Source: Bacteroidota bacterium
GTDB taxonomy: Bacteria > Bacteroidota > Ignavibacteria > Ignavibacteriales > Ignavibacteriaceae
Assembly (NCBI GenBank): GCA_021831685.1
Contig: JAKBMG010000025.1
Location: 1 to 62,269, forward strand
DNA: 62,269 nt
Direction of reading: 5' to 3'
Below, piece after piece: positions 36,008 to 44,585 of the stretch (position 1 is the first letter of the stretch; every line of letters begins with the position of its first letter). The notes below the pieces were generated by a model that was not told where the DNA came from, made no database searches, and worked only from the letters and a program-made list of their open reading frames with translations. The translations under genes and the position numbers were made by a program.

Positions 36008-36661
36008 TTAAGGCATTTTACATGGAAATTGATGCTTCGGGTTCCAATAACTTGGGCGCACTCCATATAGGAACCCATCCCCTTTAACCGGCACTGCGCG
36101 CAGTAATCTTCTCTCTTCAAACCCTCTTACGCTCCAATCTGCCTCCCAGTTTTTAATTTCCCATCGTAAAACTGCTCCCCATCCTTGAGAGGTTTTCTTG
36201 CCTAGATGTGTCGCGAATTTTAGCAGATGTTCTATCTGATCTCTCCAGCCATGGGCGTACCATTCAACGTATGTCGCGGTGCGGTAGTATACTTTTATAT
36301 GGTAATTCTTAAACCTACCTCGCGCAGTTTCTACCTTGCCCAGCTTCTTCCCGAAGTCTATCATGTCGGAATATTTTAAGTCAAATCTCTTAGAATATGT
36401 CTGCTGATCCTCAACCATATCAGGAGACCAAACTGCAAACGAGCAACTATAAAAATGAGCTTCGGTATCCGCAAGCTTGCGAGTGAAGGGAAGGTTTATA
36501 TGCCCGAATTCCCTGGTAGAGCTTTCGAGTGGCTTGGCAAAAATTTGCTCTCCGAATTTTTCTCTGACAGCATGATAGTATAATATCCCATCAAGCGGGA
36601 GAAACTGATCTGAGATTATCCCGGTTTGCAGGTAGGCTCTTATTCTTAATGATTCATACAT
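36008..36661 (-). CDS. csf3: Csf3, Cas5-like subunit of type IV-B CRISPR-Cas
   Basis: 217 aa from the ATG at 36661, 10 nt after the cysH stop; the longer frame overlaps cysH. RAMP fold: QFLPLDGILYYHAV (about residues 19-32) is the segment typical of Csf3, and the glycine-rich loop HLGKKTSQGWGAV (about 152-164) is the RAMP G-loop. In IV-B complexes Csf3 caps the filament at the crRNA 5'-handle end. It is the last gene of the csf module and of the leftward head operon. Confidence 0.85.
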   Translation of the reverse strand: MYESLRIRAYLQTGIISDQFLPLDGILYYHAVREKFGEQIFAKPLESSTREFGHINLPFTRKLADTEAHFYSCSFAVWSPDMVEDQQTYSKRFDLKYSDMIDFGKKLGKVETARGRFKNYHIKVYYRTATYVEWYAHGWRDQIEHLLKFATHLGKKTSQGWGAVLRWEIKNWEADWSVRGFEERRLLRAVPVKGDGFLYGVRPSYWNPKHQFPCKMP

Positions 36662-36671
36662 ATTAAAAATC

Positions 36672-37352
36672 CTATGTAAAATATTTAGCGTCTGGAAACG
36701 TACTAACCAGTTTATTATATGCAGAAACATCGGCGTCTTTTAGCCTTGAGATAGCTTCGTGAGGAAACTTGCTCGGGATGCTCGTCGTTGTCCGGGCTTC
36801 AAATCCTTCACGCTGATATGCGCGTAAAATAGGAAGCTCCCTCGAAACCAAATAAGCGGCAATATCATCGACCGACCATATTGACAGTGGGGCTATTCTT
36901 ACCTTCCCGTCTTTCATCCTATAAAATTTCCCAAATTTACTTAGAGTAATTCTGCGCGCAACACTTTCTTCTCGTCTTATCCCGACGAAGAAAGCATCGT
37001 TATCGTCTGCTTTCATATTATTTGCAATGCCTTTCTTCGTTCCGCCTTCCATCCAACCTTTGTAGGTTATCCTTTCAACTTCGCAGCTAAATTTTGTCTC
37101 CCACCATTTAATCACATCGTCGTAATCGTCGATTAAATGAGTCTCCGCTTTCGCCAGCATTTTTATTTGTATATTCGGTTTTGCTTCTAATACTAAATGG
37201 AGCATCACCGAGCTATCTTTCCCAAAGCTGCAGGCAACGTAAGGTCTATCCACTTGCTGAAGACTCCATCTAATAAAACTCTTAGTCTTAGAGACAAGTG
37301 AATTGAACGAATTTAACTTTGCATAAAGCAAAGCAGATCTTTCATCCATCAT
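36672..37352 (-). CDS. cysH: CysH-like PP-loop protein of the type IV-B module
   Basis: 226 aa. It has a PP-loop ATPase motif (CSFGKDS, residues 41-47), GIRREES (124-130) and APLSIWSVDDIAAYL (154-168), as in the PAPS reductase/CysH family. It lacks the C-terminal ECGLH motif needed for sulfonucleotide reduction, so it is unlikely to be a true PAPS reductase and more likely adenylates or thiolates another target. CysH-like genes are the known companion of type IV-B systems, with unknown function. Here it lies between csf2 and csf3, with an ATGA overlap to csf2. Confidence 0.87.
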   Translation of the reverse strand: MMDERSALLYAKLNSFNSLVSKTKSFIRWSLQQVDRPYVACSFGKDSSVMLHLVLEAKPNIQIKMLAKAETHLIDDYDDVIKWWETKFSCEVERITYKGWMEGGTKKGIANNMKADDNDAFFVGIRREESVARRITLSKFGKFYRMKDGKVRIAPLSIWSVDDIAAYLVSRELPILRAYQREGFEARTTTSIPSKFPHEAISRLKDADVSAYNKLVSTFPDAKYFT

Positions 37353-38296
37353 TTTATTTCAGCTAAAAAGTTCTTAATCTCATTGGCTTTTTCTTTCAGA
37401 TGATTCTCATATTTTTGCCCGATTACAAAATCGACTTCCTTGCCTTCTAGATGTGCGCGGCTATCTATCTCAATCCATTTATCCATCTTGATAGCGATCT
37501 CGCCAAAGCCAACTCCGGACTTTCCACCTACGCGCGGGAATTTACTGAACTGAATTATGGTTGTCAGGAATGCCTCAAACTCAACATCTGTTACGTCTTC
37601 CAAAACTATCTTCCAATAAAATTTAGTTCCGGCGGAAAGGGTTTCGAGATAGTACATCATCTGTTGTGGCCCGGCTTTAGTAATACTAGCCTTCGCGCCA
37701 GGCTGCTCTAAAAGTTTTCTAGTCTCCCCGTCGATCATCTTGCGTAGATTCTCATTCTTCTCGTCGTCTTTGCGTGTGTACATCTCTAGTTGGCAATAAT
37801 CCCAAATGCTTTTAACAAACTCAGGTTTTAGTTTCTCCGGCATCAGATGTAAAGTCTCCTCGCAGATTGGTATCATCTTCCCAATTTTTATTTTGCCAGG
37901 CATTATAGAGTTGCCGATAGCCCCGCCAAACAGCCCGATAAGCGGGATCGTCTCTTTCATTCTCCGGAAATAATCAACGTTCAGAGCGGACTCCCCATTG
38001 CTAGTTAACGCTCCACCGCTAAACAAAAAATAAAATGCCGGGAGGGTCAACCCGCCGACTGATCCGCTCTCCATATCCACACCATAACCAAGCCTCTGGA
38101 GCATATGATACATTCCAATGTCTCGTAGCGCCCCGCGTATGCTGTTCCCGCTGATAACAGGGACATCCTCAACATCGCCATCCGGCTGTACAAATTTCTC
38201 TCTTCGCAATTGAGTCGTAATTCCATTTTGCTCTCCGCCATTATGAGAAATGCTGCTCAATGCTGTTACGATACCTTCCATTATATAAGTTTTCAT
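37349..38296 (-). CDS. csf2: Csf2, Cas7-like backbone subunit of type IV-B CRISPR-Cas
   Basis: 315 aa. SSISHNGGEQNG (about residues 14-25), VPVISGNSIRGALRDIG (about 45-61) and the RVGGKSGVGFGEI glycine loop (about 255-267) are Cas7-group RAMP features characteristic of Csf2. Several copies would polymerise along the guide RNA. It has an ATGA overlap with cas11 upstream and cysH downstream. Confidence 0.9.
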   Translation of the reverse strand: MKTYIMEGIVTALSSISHNGGEQNGITTQLRREKFVQPDGDVEDVPVISGNSIRGALRDIGMYHMLQRLGYGVDMESGSVGGLTLPAFYFLFSGGALTSNGESALNVDYFRRMKETIPLIGLFGGAIGNSIMPGKIKIGKMIPICEETLHLMPEKLKPEFVKSIWDYCQLEMYTRKDDEKNENLRKMIDGETRKLLEQPGAKASITKAGPQQMMYYLETLSAGTKFYWKIVLEDVTDVEFEAFLTTIIQFSKFPRVGGKSGVGFGEIAIKMDKWIEIDSRAHLEGKEVDFVIGQKYENHLKEKANEIKNFLAEIK

Positions 38297-38658
38297 TTTT
38301 CTTCCTCGAACATTTTATATGAATCGTTAATTTCTTGTCTTAGAACTCTTACCTGCAATACTAAGTAAGTGGTCTCCGAGCGCAGCCATTTCAATATTCT
38401 TTTATCTTCGCCGCTATTCATTACCTCGTTAACGTTTGCCAAGAACTTTGCCATTAAGTCTATCGGCATAAGCTTCAATATCTTAGACAAGAAGTGGTTA
38501 AGCTTAGAGGTATAGGCAGCAACACGAATATTATTTTCAAAATGCCGCCATACATCCGTTTTGTACTTTTGCTTATAATCCGGATCAATGCATTCCCAAA
38601 GAGGGAAAAGCAATTTCATTGCGACATCCTCTTGTGTGACTTCTTTTTTCTTATTCAT
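38293..38658 (-). CDS. cas11: Cas11-like small subunit of the type IV-B complex
   Basis: 121 aa, all helical, basic, with no motif beyond its position and size. Small subunits diverge fast; the call relies on its place between csf1 and csf2, where IV-B loci keep cas11, and on the 8-bp and 4-bp overlaps with both neighbours. Confidence 0.7.
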   Translation of the reverse strand: MNKKKEVTQEDVAMKLLFPLWECIDPDYKQKYKTDVWRHFENNIRVAAYTSKLNHFLSKILKLMPIDLMAKFLANVNEVMNSGEDKRILKWLRSETTYLVLQVRVLRQEINDSYKMFEEEK

Positions 38659-39313
38659 CTGTTTCGCCTTCTTTTTGTGATAACCAAATTGCTAAATCAA
38701 AAATTGCGGAACCACGATATTGTTTTAAAACATCTTCCGCTGTTCTCCAATCTTTAACCCCATATTTTAGTACTCGATGCTGTATGTAATTGCCGGAGAG
38801 CATTTCAGCTTTTGAAAAATTATTATCGAGCAGAGTGTCGCCTACTTTTTTAATTTTAGATAAGACTTCTTTATCCCTATGAATGAATTGATCCTCGAAT
38901 TGCCATGTCCCAACTTTATGCTTAAACAATAAATGCCGTTGCCCGCTGTCTGAAATGACGCAAACGTTAGGGTCGTTATTAATTATCAGCTCGTATATCT
39001 CTTTCTTCTGAGCTTTAGTTAGGACATACCAGCTATCATTAACGACTATATGCGTGTAAGTTCTAAATCGCTGCGGTTTTACTTTTTTAACTTTTTGAGC
39101 TATTAGCGGCGATGACTCTTCGAAACAAAATAACGCCTCATTGCTGATTATCGTCCCCGGAAAGAGAGAAGCGTAGTCTGTAAAAGTGTCTTTTACCCAG
39201 TCGTCAAATTTTAACCCGGTTAGTTCTTTCCCGATGATTCTACAGGTGCCTTTTTCTGTGCCATAGACTTTGCCAGAAGAAAACTGATATAATATCTCAC
39301 ATGGATGTTTCAT
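38651..39313 (-). CDS. csf1: Csf1, large-subunit-like protein of type IV-B CRISPR-Cas
   Basis: 220 aa. The C-terminal two thirds match Csf1: RTYTHIVVNDSWYVLTKAQK, then DSGQRHLLFKHKV (about residues 122-134), NNFSKAEMLSG and QYRGSAIFDLAIWLSQ. The N-terminal zinc-finger CxxC pairs seen in many Csf1 proteins are not intact here (lone Cys at 5, 24 and 63). It would recognise the PAM-side of target DNA. Its ATG overlaps the stop of the phage gpG-like gene (ATGA), tying it to the head operon. Confidence 0.83.
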   Translation of the reverse strand: MKHPCEILYQFSSGKVYGTEKGTCRIIGKELTGLKFDDWVKDTFTDYASLFPGTIISNEALFCFEESSPLIAQKVKKVKPQRFRTYTHIVVNDSWYVLTKAQKKEIYELIINNDPNVCVISDSGQRHLLFKHKVGTWQFEDQFIHRDKEVLSKIKKVGDTLLDNNFSKAEMLSGNYIQHRVLKYGVKDWRTAEDVLKQYRGSAIFDLAIWLSQKEGETDE

Positions 39314-39888
39314 CTTGTTATGTGATTTTTTATTTCGTCAATAATTTTATTCTTGAATGAATCCGTAAGTACCATAAACGGACGCGCTGGGATGTCCACC
39401 GTATATGATTGCTGCGAGATAGTATAGCGCAGTGCGTTCTTGTGAGTCTTCTTTGCGAACATTACAAGATTGGGATGCCCTTCCTGCTTAAGCAAACCGC
39501 CCTTTTTATCGGTTCGAAAAGCCATATTGCGCGTGCGCGGGTGATGGAATATTTGCGCTCCGAATTGATGTACTTTTGCGTATATCAAATTTGTTGAGAC
39601 GATAGATTCATTTTCCGTTGCGCTTGCCTGTATAGAACGTTCAAGGTTTCCGCGGGCTTCTAAAATTCTGGATGATAATCCTTTCCGTCTTTTTTGCCTA
39701 AGCGTAGAGGCTTTAAGAGGCGCCCACCCACCTGGTACCTCTGCTCCCTGAGTCCTGAAATTATTTTCAACTGAGGCTTGCAGATGCCCTGCAATTGCGG
39801 TCATAAGTATCTTATCCGGGATGACTTTTGCTTTAAGGTCTCCGATTACTTTGTTGATCTGGTCAACATTACTTTGGTTGCTATCCAT
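39310..39888 (-). CDS. Phage virion morphogenesis protein (Mu gpG-like)
   Basis: 192 aa. VENNFRTQGAEVPGGWAPLKASTLRQKRRKG (about residues 35-65) and the C-terminal DIPARPFMVLTDSFKN are typical of the PF05069 virion morphogenesis family, which acts in head/tail joining. It overlaps the gpF-like gene by 8 bp, and its stop overlaps the csf1 start. Confidence 0.88.
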   Translation of the reverse strand: MDSNQSNVDQINKVIGDLKAKVIPDKILMTAIAGHLQASVENNFRTQGAEVPGGWAPLKASTLRQKRRKGLSSRILEARGNLERSIQASATENESIVSTNLIYAKVHQFGAQIFHHPRTRNMAFRTDKKGGLLKQEGHPNLVMFAKKTHKNALRYTISQQSYTVDIPARPFMVLTDSFKNKIIDEIKNHITR

Positions 39889-40639
39889 TATTAGCCTTAT
39901 AAGCGGCGCTTAAATCAGCGTCATACTGCGCTAAATCGGGCGTGAATAATTCTTTCCCGGGATTGTAGCCCCATCCTTCGCCTACCTTAACTTTTACGTT
40001 TGCGCCATTCTGCACCGTAAGCCCTCTTGAAGCGACTTCGTCGGCTGTTAATGCAGTTACAAAGCATCCGCAGTTAAATCCGTTCGGCGGGTATATCTTA
40101 TCCCAAATAGGATCATCCGCCGCAAACACTTTTCCTGCGTAGCGTGCATGCGCTTTACGTTTAGTTGGACGGTCGATTTGATTATAAAGCCAATATGGGC
40201 GGCTTGCAGCGTTTTGTGTTTGGAATTTATAGCGAGCTGCATTGTAGGCTACATTTGCATTTGTCTGGTAGATGGTGGCTAATCTGCGCGGACTTCCGAG
40301 CTGAACGATTTTCCCCGGGTCAACTCCTGATTTCGGATCGTAGCCGGGTACCTGGTCGGCTCTTACCTTATCCCACCATCCAAGGTCTTTTAATTCGGGT
40401 TCGAGATTTTTTACAAACTCGTCGTACGTAATCCCTTCCTTGAAAATTTTATCGACTTCATCTTTTAACGACTGGAGTATATCAAGCTTCATCACCTTTG
40501 CAACTGTGAAAGACCGTACGTGAGCATCCTGCCAAACGTCCCGCCAGTTCCATGAAAAGGTATAGCCTTTGCTTGAATACCATTTCACAATTTCCTCCGG
40601 AGGAAGCGTCAATAAATATTTAAGATCATTCTCGTTCAT
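39881..40639 (-). CDS. Mu gpF-like head morphogenesis protein
   Basis: 252 aa. ATIYQTNANVAYNAARYKFQ (about residues 126-145), then RPYWLYNQ...TKRKAHARYAGKVFAADDPIWDKIYPPNGFNCGC, is the PF04233 minor head protein signature with the conserved cysteines of the C-terminal part. It is a minor capsid component needed for head assembly. Confidence 0.92.
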   Translation of the reverse strand: MNENDLKYLLTLPPEEIVKWYSSKGYTFSWNWRDVWQDAHVRSFTVAKVMKLDILQSLKDEVDKIFKEGITYDEFVKNLEPELKDLGWWDKVRADQVPGYDPKSGVDPGKIVQLGSPRRLATIYQTNANVAYNAARYKFQTQNAASRPYWLYNQIDRPTKRKAHARYAGKVFAADDPIWDKIYPPNGFNCGCFVTALTADEVASRGLTVQNGANVKVKVGEGWGYNPGKELFTPDLAQYDADLSAAYKANNG

Positions 40640-40640
40640 A

Positions 40641-40835
40641 TTATCTTCCGAAATACCATTCAGGTTTCTCCTGCAAATTTTCCTCTTTAACTTTTTCCAC
40701 TTCCTTCAAACAATGGATGCAATAAAAACGTGTTATCCTTTTAAAAGTATCTCTTCTATACCCGCATTCTCTTTTAGTGAAGATAGTGTCAAGAAGTTTA
40801 TATTCGTGGATACATTCTTTATCATCTTCTGGCAT
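40641..40835 (-). CDS. Small cysteine-rich protein
   Basis: 64 aa. Cysteines and histidines (ECIHEYK, ECGYRR, FYCIHCL) suggest one zinc site. It stands between the Com-like and gpF genes in the head operon. Not recognised further. Confidence 0.5.
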   Translation of the reverse strand: MPEDDKECIHEYKLLDTIFTKRECGYRRDTFKRITRFYCIHCLKEVEKVKEENLQEKPEWYFGR

Positions 40836-40847
40836 ATATTCCTCAGA

Positions 40848-41120
40848 CTATCTGGTTCGTTCTTCCAATGTTACCGGGGCAAATGCGGCAAGCGCATTTC
40901 TTTCATATATAAATCTCATTTTCTTCTTTGACCATTCAGACTGCAGCCCGGAACAATTCTTAAGATGGCTTTTATGAATCTTGCCATCGAATATTTCATC
41001 TGCGGTGTAGATTAAATCGCCTTCGGGAATTTCAATAGGCAGAACGCTATCATTCATAGTATCCATGACAACTATCCTTGCCTTACAATGGCTGCATCTA
41101 AAGGGCTTTAGATTTGCCAT
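40848..41120 (-). CDS. Com-like zinc-finger protein
   Basis: 90 aa. CSHCKARIVVMDTMN near the N-terminus and a distal HLKNC form a C-X2-C...H/C pattern similar to the Mu Com translational regulator. It lies 2 bp downstream of the portal gene. The Com function is suggested by pattern only. Confidence 0.55.
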   Translation of the reverse strand: MANLKPFRCSHCKARIVVMDTMNDSVLPIEIPEGDLIYTADEIFDGKIHKSHLKNCSGLQSEWSKKKMRFIYERNALAAFAPVTLEERTR

Positions 41121-41122
41121 AC

Positions 41123-42799
41123 TTATTTATCCGCTTCAGCTTTCACGTTGCCTTCCAGCTCGGTGATGAGCAAAACCTTTGTCATCATGTCTTCAATCTG
41201 ATTTGTATCCATCTTTGGGAAGAGCGCTGCAAGGTTATTTTTAAACCCATCATAGCTGCTTGATTTCTTCGCAAGCTCGATAACCGGCTTTAATGTTTGC
41301 TCGATTGAAAATTGCAGCAGCTTATCAGGAAGCGCACCGGTAACGAGATCAGCTATGCTATTATTACTTGCGGCTGCATCTGATAGTTCGATGCGCTTAC
41401 CTATGAATTTATTTAATAAATTTTTGAAAGATGAAAAAGAATTCGGAGTCTTTTCGACAGGAACAGGATGCAGAGCATCCGGCACCGGCGGAACCGGTTC
41501 TTTAAGAGGATTGACATCCGGCTGAGGATTCAAGGGCGGCAATCCATCTGCCGGTAATGCCGGCTGGCTGCTAAGATCAAACTCATCGTCTTCAAGATTA
41601 TATTTACGTTTGAAATAATCCGGCGTGAAGTTTACGCCGATTCCTTTCAGGTTCACGTCTCTTTCTGAAAGGTCTTTATTTATATCCTCAATTTCCTTCA
41701 CTTCAAGCGTGGGATACTTCCCGCTTCCGATATTAAGATCGACAACTCTTTTGAATAGAATGTTGAAAAATGTTGTGGGAAAATCCCGGTCAGTTCCTTT
41801 GATGTCGCCTTCTATTATCACAGCCCCGGTGTCTGCGGATGCTCTTCCGCCTACCCTTTGAATGTCGGTAGACAGCGCATTTAATAGCAGTGCTTTTGTG
41901 ATTGCATTGTCGCATCGCTGTAAATATTTCTCGTGAAGATCTCCGGAGGCGCTGCCCTTCATCTCGATAAGATCAATTGACGAATCATCAGGACCCGTCG
42001 CAACTGCATCCTGTACCATATTCGATAGCTTCGACAATAGATCGTTATGGTCTTCTTGTTTAGCTCCTCTTGGCAACTTCCCGAATATAAAAGGCATCCC
42101 GTATTTTTCAAGGAAGGTAGTAAAGAAACGCATTCCGCCGCGCTTAAATGTAACAGGCCAGAAGCATCTTGATAGTGCTTTATCGCCATAAGGATTTTTG
42201 AAAGATGGATCATTCCGCAGCAAAATAAACTTTGCCGCTATCTTCGGATCGGCATCTTTGCCCCTGATAATCATTCCTTCATAATTATCGATAGTCCTAA
42301 ATCTTAAGCGGTTCAGCGAATCAAAGACGAACCATTCGCGCGGCTTCTCCCAAATCTCTACCGGCAAATATTTGCCGTCAACCATTCCCCAAATAATCTC
42401 GAAAGTAGAATAGCCATAGAATACCGGGTTGAGTGTTTGAGATATAATGTCCTTTGTTGCGCATCCGTTCTCTTCAAGTATCCTAAGAGTCTTTTTGCAA
42501 AGCTCCACTTCTGCATCTCCTGCATCGTTGGGCTCTACATCCCAGTCGAGACTCTTCGTCAAATTCTTCCTGCGGTTTAGTAGCGGGCCTACCTGATCAT
42601 CGCTTAATAAATCTTCGTAGACAGATTGATCCATCCCAAGTCTTCGGAGTACCGGATCAGGATCCGGGAGATAATTGAAGAACCCCGTATATGCTCCAGC
42701 TGCGAATTGACGTGTCGCAAGCTCTGTGGTTAGGCCTTCGCTCACCTTGTTAAGAGGTACGAACGTAGTCGGATTTATATAGATTCCTTTTGCTGCCAT
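41123..42799 (-). CDS. Portal protein (DUF935, Mu gp29-like)
   Basis: 558 aa. The N-terminal half follows the DUF935 pattern (DQVGPLLNRRKNLTKSLDWDVEPND, then WEKPREWFVFDSLNRLRFR and KFILLRNDPSFKNPYGDKALSRCFWP). The C-terminal 140 residues have a proline-rich linker and a helical tail. It forms the dodecameric DNA channel at the head vertex. Confidence 0.93.
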   Translation of the reverse strand: MAAKGIYINPTTFVPLNKVSEGLTTELATRQFAAGAYTGFFNYLPDPDPVLRRLGMDQSVYEDLLSDDQVGPLLNRRKNLTKSLDWDVEPNDAGDAEVELCKKTLRILEENGCATKDIISQTLNPVFYGYSTFEIIWGMVDGKYLPVEIWEKPREWFVFDSLNRLRFRTIDNYEGMIIRGKDADPKIAAKFILLRNDPSFKNPYGDKALSRCFWPVTFKRGGMRFFTTFLEKYGMPFIFGKLPRGAKQEDHNDLLSKLSNMVQDAVATGPDDSSIDLIEMKGSASGDLHEKYLQRCDNAITKALLLNALSTDIQRVGGRASADTGAVIIEGDIKGTDRDFPTTFFNILFKRVVDLNIGSGKYPTLEVKEIEDINKDLSERDVNLKGIGVNFTPDYFKRKYNLEDDEFDLSSQPALPADGLPPLNPQPDVNPLKEPVPPVPDALHPVPVEKTPNSFSSFKNLLNKFIGKRIELSDAAASNNSIADLVTGALPDKLLQFSIEQTLKPVIELAKKSSSYDGFKNNLAALFPKMDTNQIEDMMTKVLLITELEGNVKAEADK

Positions 42800-42809
42800 A
42801 ATAAAACCT

Positions 42810-43211
42810 TTAAAATATAAAGTTCGAAACCAAAATGATTATTAGAACCGGTATCTTGTAATACCATGCCGCAAACGGTTCTGTCAATGCCGTTGTCGTC
42901 GTTGATACGTGAAAGAAACTTTGACCCTTAAGTAAATTCTGGACACCGTCGTTCACTATAAAAAATATAATTGCCGCTAAGGCAACCCGGTCGATTAAGA
43001 GCCAGTTAAGGCCTGTTTCAAAGGCGATTATCATACCAGTTAAAAGGATGAAGCATCTTTCCATAAATTGAGTATTGTGCCAAATACTATTTATGGTTTT
43101 CTCTACTGCTTGCGACTGGACCCTACCGCTCCATTTTTCCCGCCATTGCTCTCCGTCGGTTATGCCTGCGAATATTGCTGCAATAATAATTGTAAGAATA
43201 ATTAGTATCAT
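42810..43211 (-). CDS. Membrane protein, possibly holin-like
   Basis: 133 aa with about four hydrophobic segments (about residues 1-17, 52-72, 73-93 and 115-133). It lies between terminase and portal genes. Size and topology allow a holin or an injection-related membrane protein; no family was recognised. Confidence 0.6.
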   Translation of the reverse strand: MILIILTIIIAAIFAGITDGEQWREKWSGRVQSQAVEKTINSIWHNTQFMERCFILLTGMIIAFETGLNWLLIDRVALAAIIFFIVNDGVQNLLKGQSFFHVSTTTTALTEPFAAWYYKIPVLIIILVSNFIF

Positions 43212-43223
43212 TTTTATCTTCCT

Positions 43224-44585
43224 TTAATATTTACTTAAGACAGATTCCATTTTCCTTCTGCCGCCGGATGTAATAATAAGCGGTCCGGTATTCGTCTTAG
43301 CCGCATAATTAGCTAGTGCGAAAGCCCAGAAGTGATCTGCATGCGCTCCGTCTTTTTCTTGATCCGCTTCATAGCGTACGTTACCGGCGGATGTAGTCAC
43401 AGCTTTAACCGAATAAAGATCATCCCTAACTACTTTGTCGCGCGGTATTAATACTTTTCTTCCTTCGACCATTATATAAGTCGTCGATGCGAGATCTTCT
43501 TTTACCTTCGAGGTGAACATAACCGGCTCGACTCTCAATGCTCCATAAGCCTTCTGCGCTTCTTCGGCAAGCTGGTTACCTATGCCGGTAGCATCAATAC
43601 AAGCGCGTCTAAAATTTTTATGAGAAAGAACTCCGTATAGAATTTCTCTTTGATCGCTGTAAGGCATATTCTTTAATCTCGCGACTCGTCTCGCATATAG
43701 CATCTCTCCGAGCTTCTCATTAACCCAAATAACAGAAGGGTTGTTCTTCCTGCCTATATCCATCCCGACGAATAAATCACCGGTTATATTTAACAGCAGC
43801 TCATCAAGTATATTATCGCGTTCAATTGGGTTTATTAACTCATAAGAAAGCAGATGCGAATTTGAACTTGAACGCGGTATGCAGTAGAACTCTTCGTCAA
43901 TTGCTTCTTGAGTCATTCCGGAGAAAGCATCCTCTAAGAAATTAGCGACTTCTTCTTTAGTTGCTTTATGACCTAGTATAGTATCGACCAATCCTTGCTT
44001 AATAGCGTCGTCGATTGTAATCTTGAAGAGCTTCCAGTTCTTCATCGTACCTTCGGCGCCTTTTTTAATTTCTGTAATTAAAAAATTATAATAAGAGGCA
44101 TCGCTATTATGCGTCGATATAATGCGGACATGATTGCCCCACATAATCGAGGGCTTAGCTGCGGTGTACATCTTCTCTTGCTCTTGATGATGCGCGAATT
44201 CATCAAGCGTAATGTCGCCGCCCTTTGATCTGAATCTTCTTGGATTAGATGATATTGCGTTTGCTTCATTGCCGTTTGCAAAGCGTACTCTATGAGCAGT
44301 TACGTCATCATCTTTGTCAATGACGACCTCGCCAACATACTTAGCGCCTATATTCAGCACCTTTGAGAAATACTCGACATAATCAATGTATTCTTCACCT
44401 GCCGAAATATCCGCGCTGGAGAACCAGCTCTTCTTCCCTTTGACCAGACCTGCAGCATGGCGTCTTGTCATGCGGTACGCTTCAGCGTAAGTAATACCGG
44501 TACGTCTGCTCTTTTCACTCAAGGCAAAACGCCCATCAAAATTTATCCATTCCTTCTGATATGGTAAAAATTTCAGTTTTGGCAT
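43224..44585 (-). CDS. Terminase large subunit (Mu gp28-like)
   Basis: 453 aa. The N-terminal ATPase has SEKSRRTGITYAEAY (a Walker A-like loop, about residues 23-37) and DEFAHHQEQ (Walker B, about 130-138). The C-terminal nuclease part includes VGMDIGRKNNPSVIWV and ACIDATGIGNQLAEEA. It packages DNA into the head. Its start lies beyond a 364-bp gap from the small subunit gene. Confidence 0.93.
   Translation of the reverse strand: MPKLKFLPYQKEWINFDGRFALSEKSRRTGITYAEAYRMTRRHAAGLVKGKKSWFSSADISAGEEYIDYVEYFSKVLNIGAKYVGEVVIDKDDDVTAHRVRFANGNEANAISSNPRRFRSKGGDITLDEFAHHQEQEKMYTAAKPSIMWGNHVRIISTHNSDASYYNFLITEIKKGAEGTMKNWKLFKITIDDAIKQGLVDTILGHKATKEEVANFLEDAFSGMTQEAIDEEFYCIPRSSSNSHLLSYELINPIERDNILDELLLNITGDLFVGMDIGRKNNPSVIWVNEKLGEMLYARRVARLKNMPYSDQREILYGVLSHKNFRRACIDATGIGNQLAEEAQKAYGALRVEPVMFTSKVKEDLASTTYIMVEGRKVLIPRDKVVRDDLYSVKAVTTSAGNVRYEADQEKDGAHADHFWAFALANYAAKTNTGPLIITSGGRRKMESVLSKY

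Noticed and set aside
36672-37352. Host-type sulfate assimilation gene cysH
   Set aside because: It lacks the reductase cysteine motif and is embedded in the csf operon; no other sulfate genes are nearby.
34000-39500. A CRISPR repeat-spacer array for the csf module
   Set aside because: No regularly spaced 25-40 bp repeats were seen around the csf genes or elsewhere in the window. Type IV-B loci usually lack arrays.
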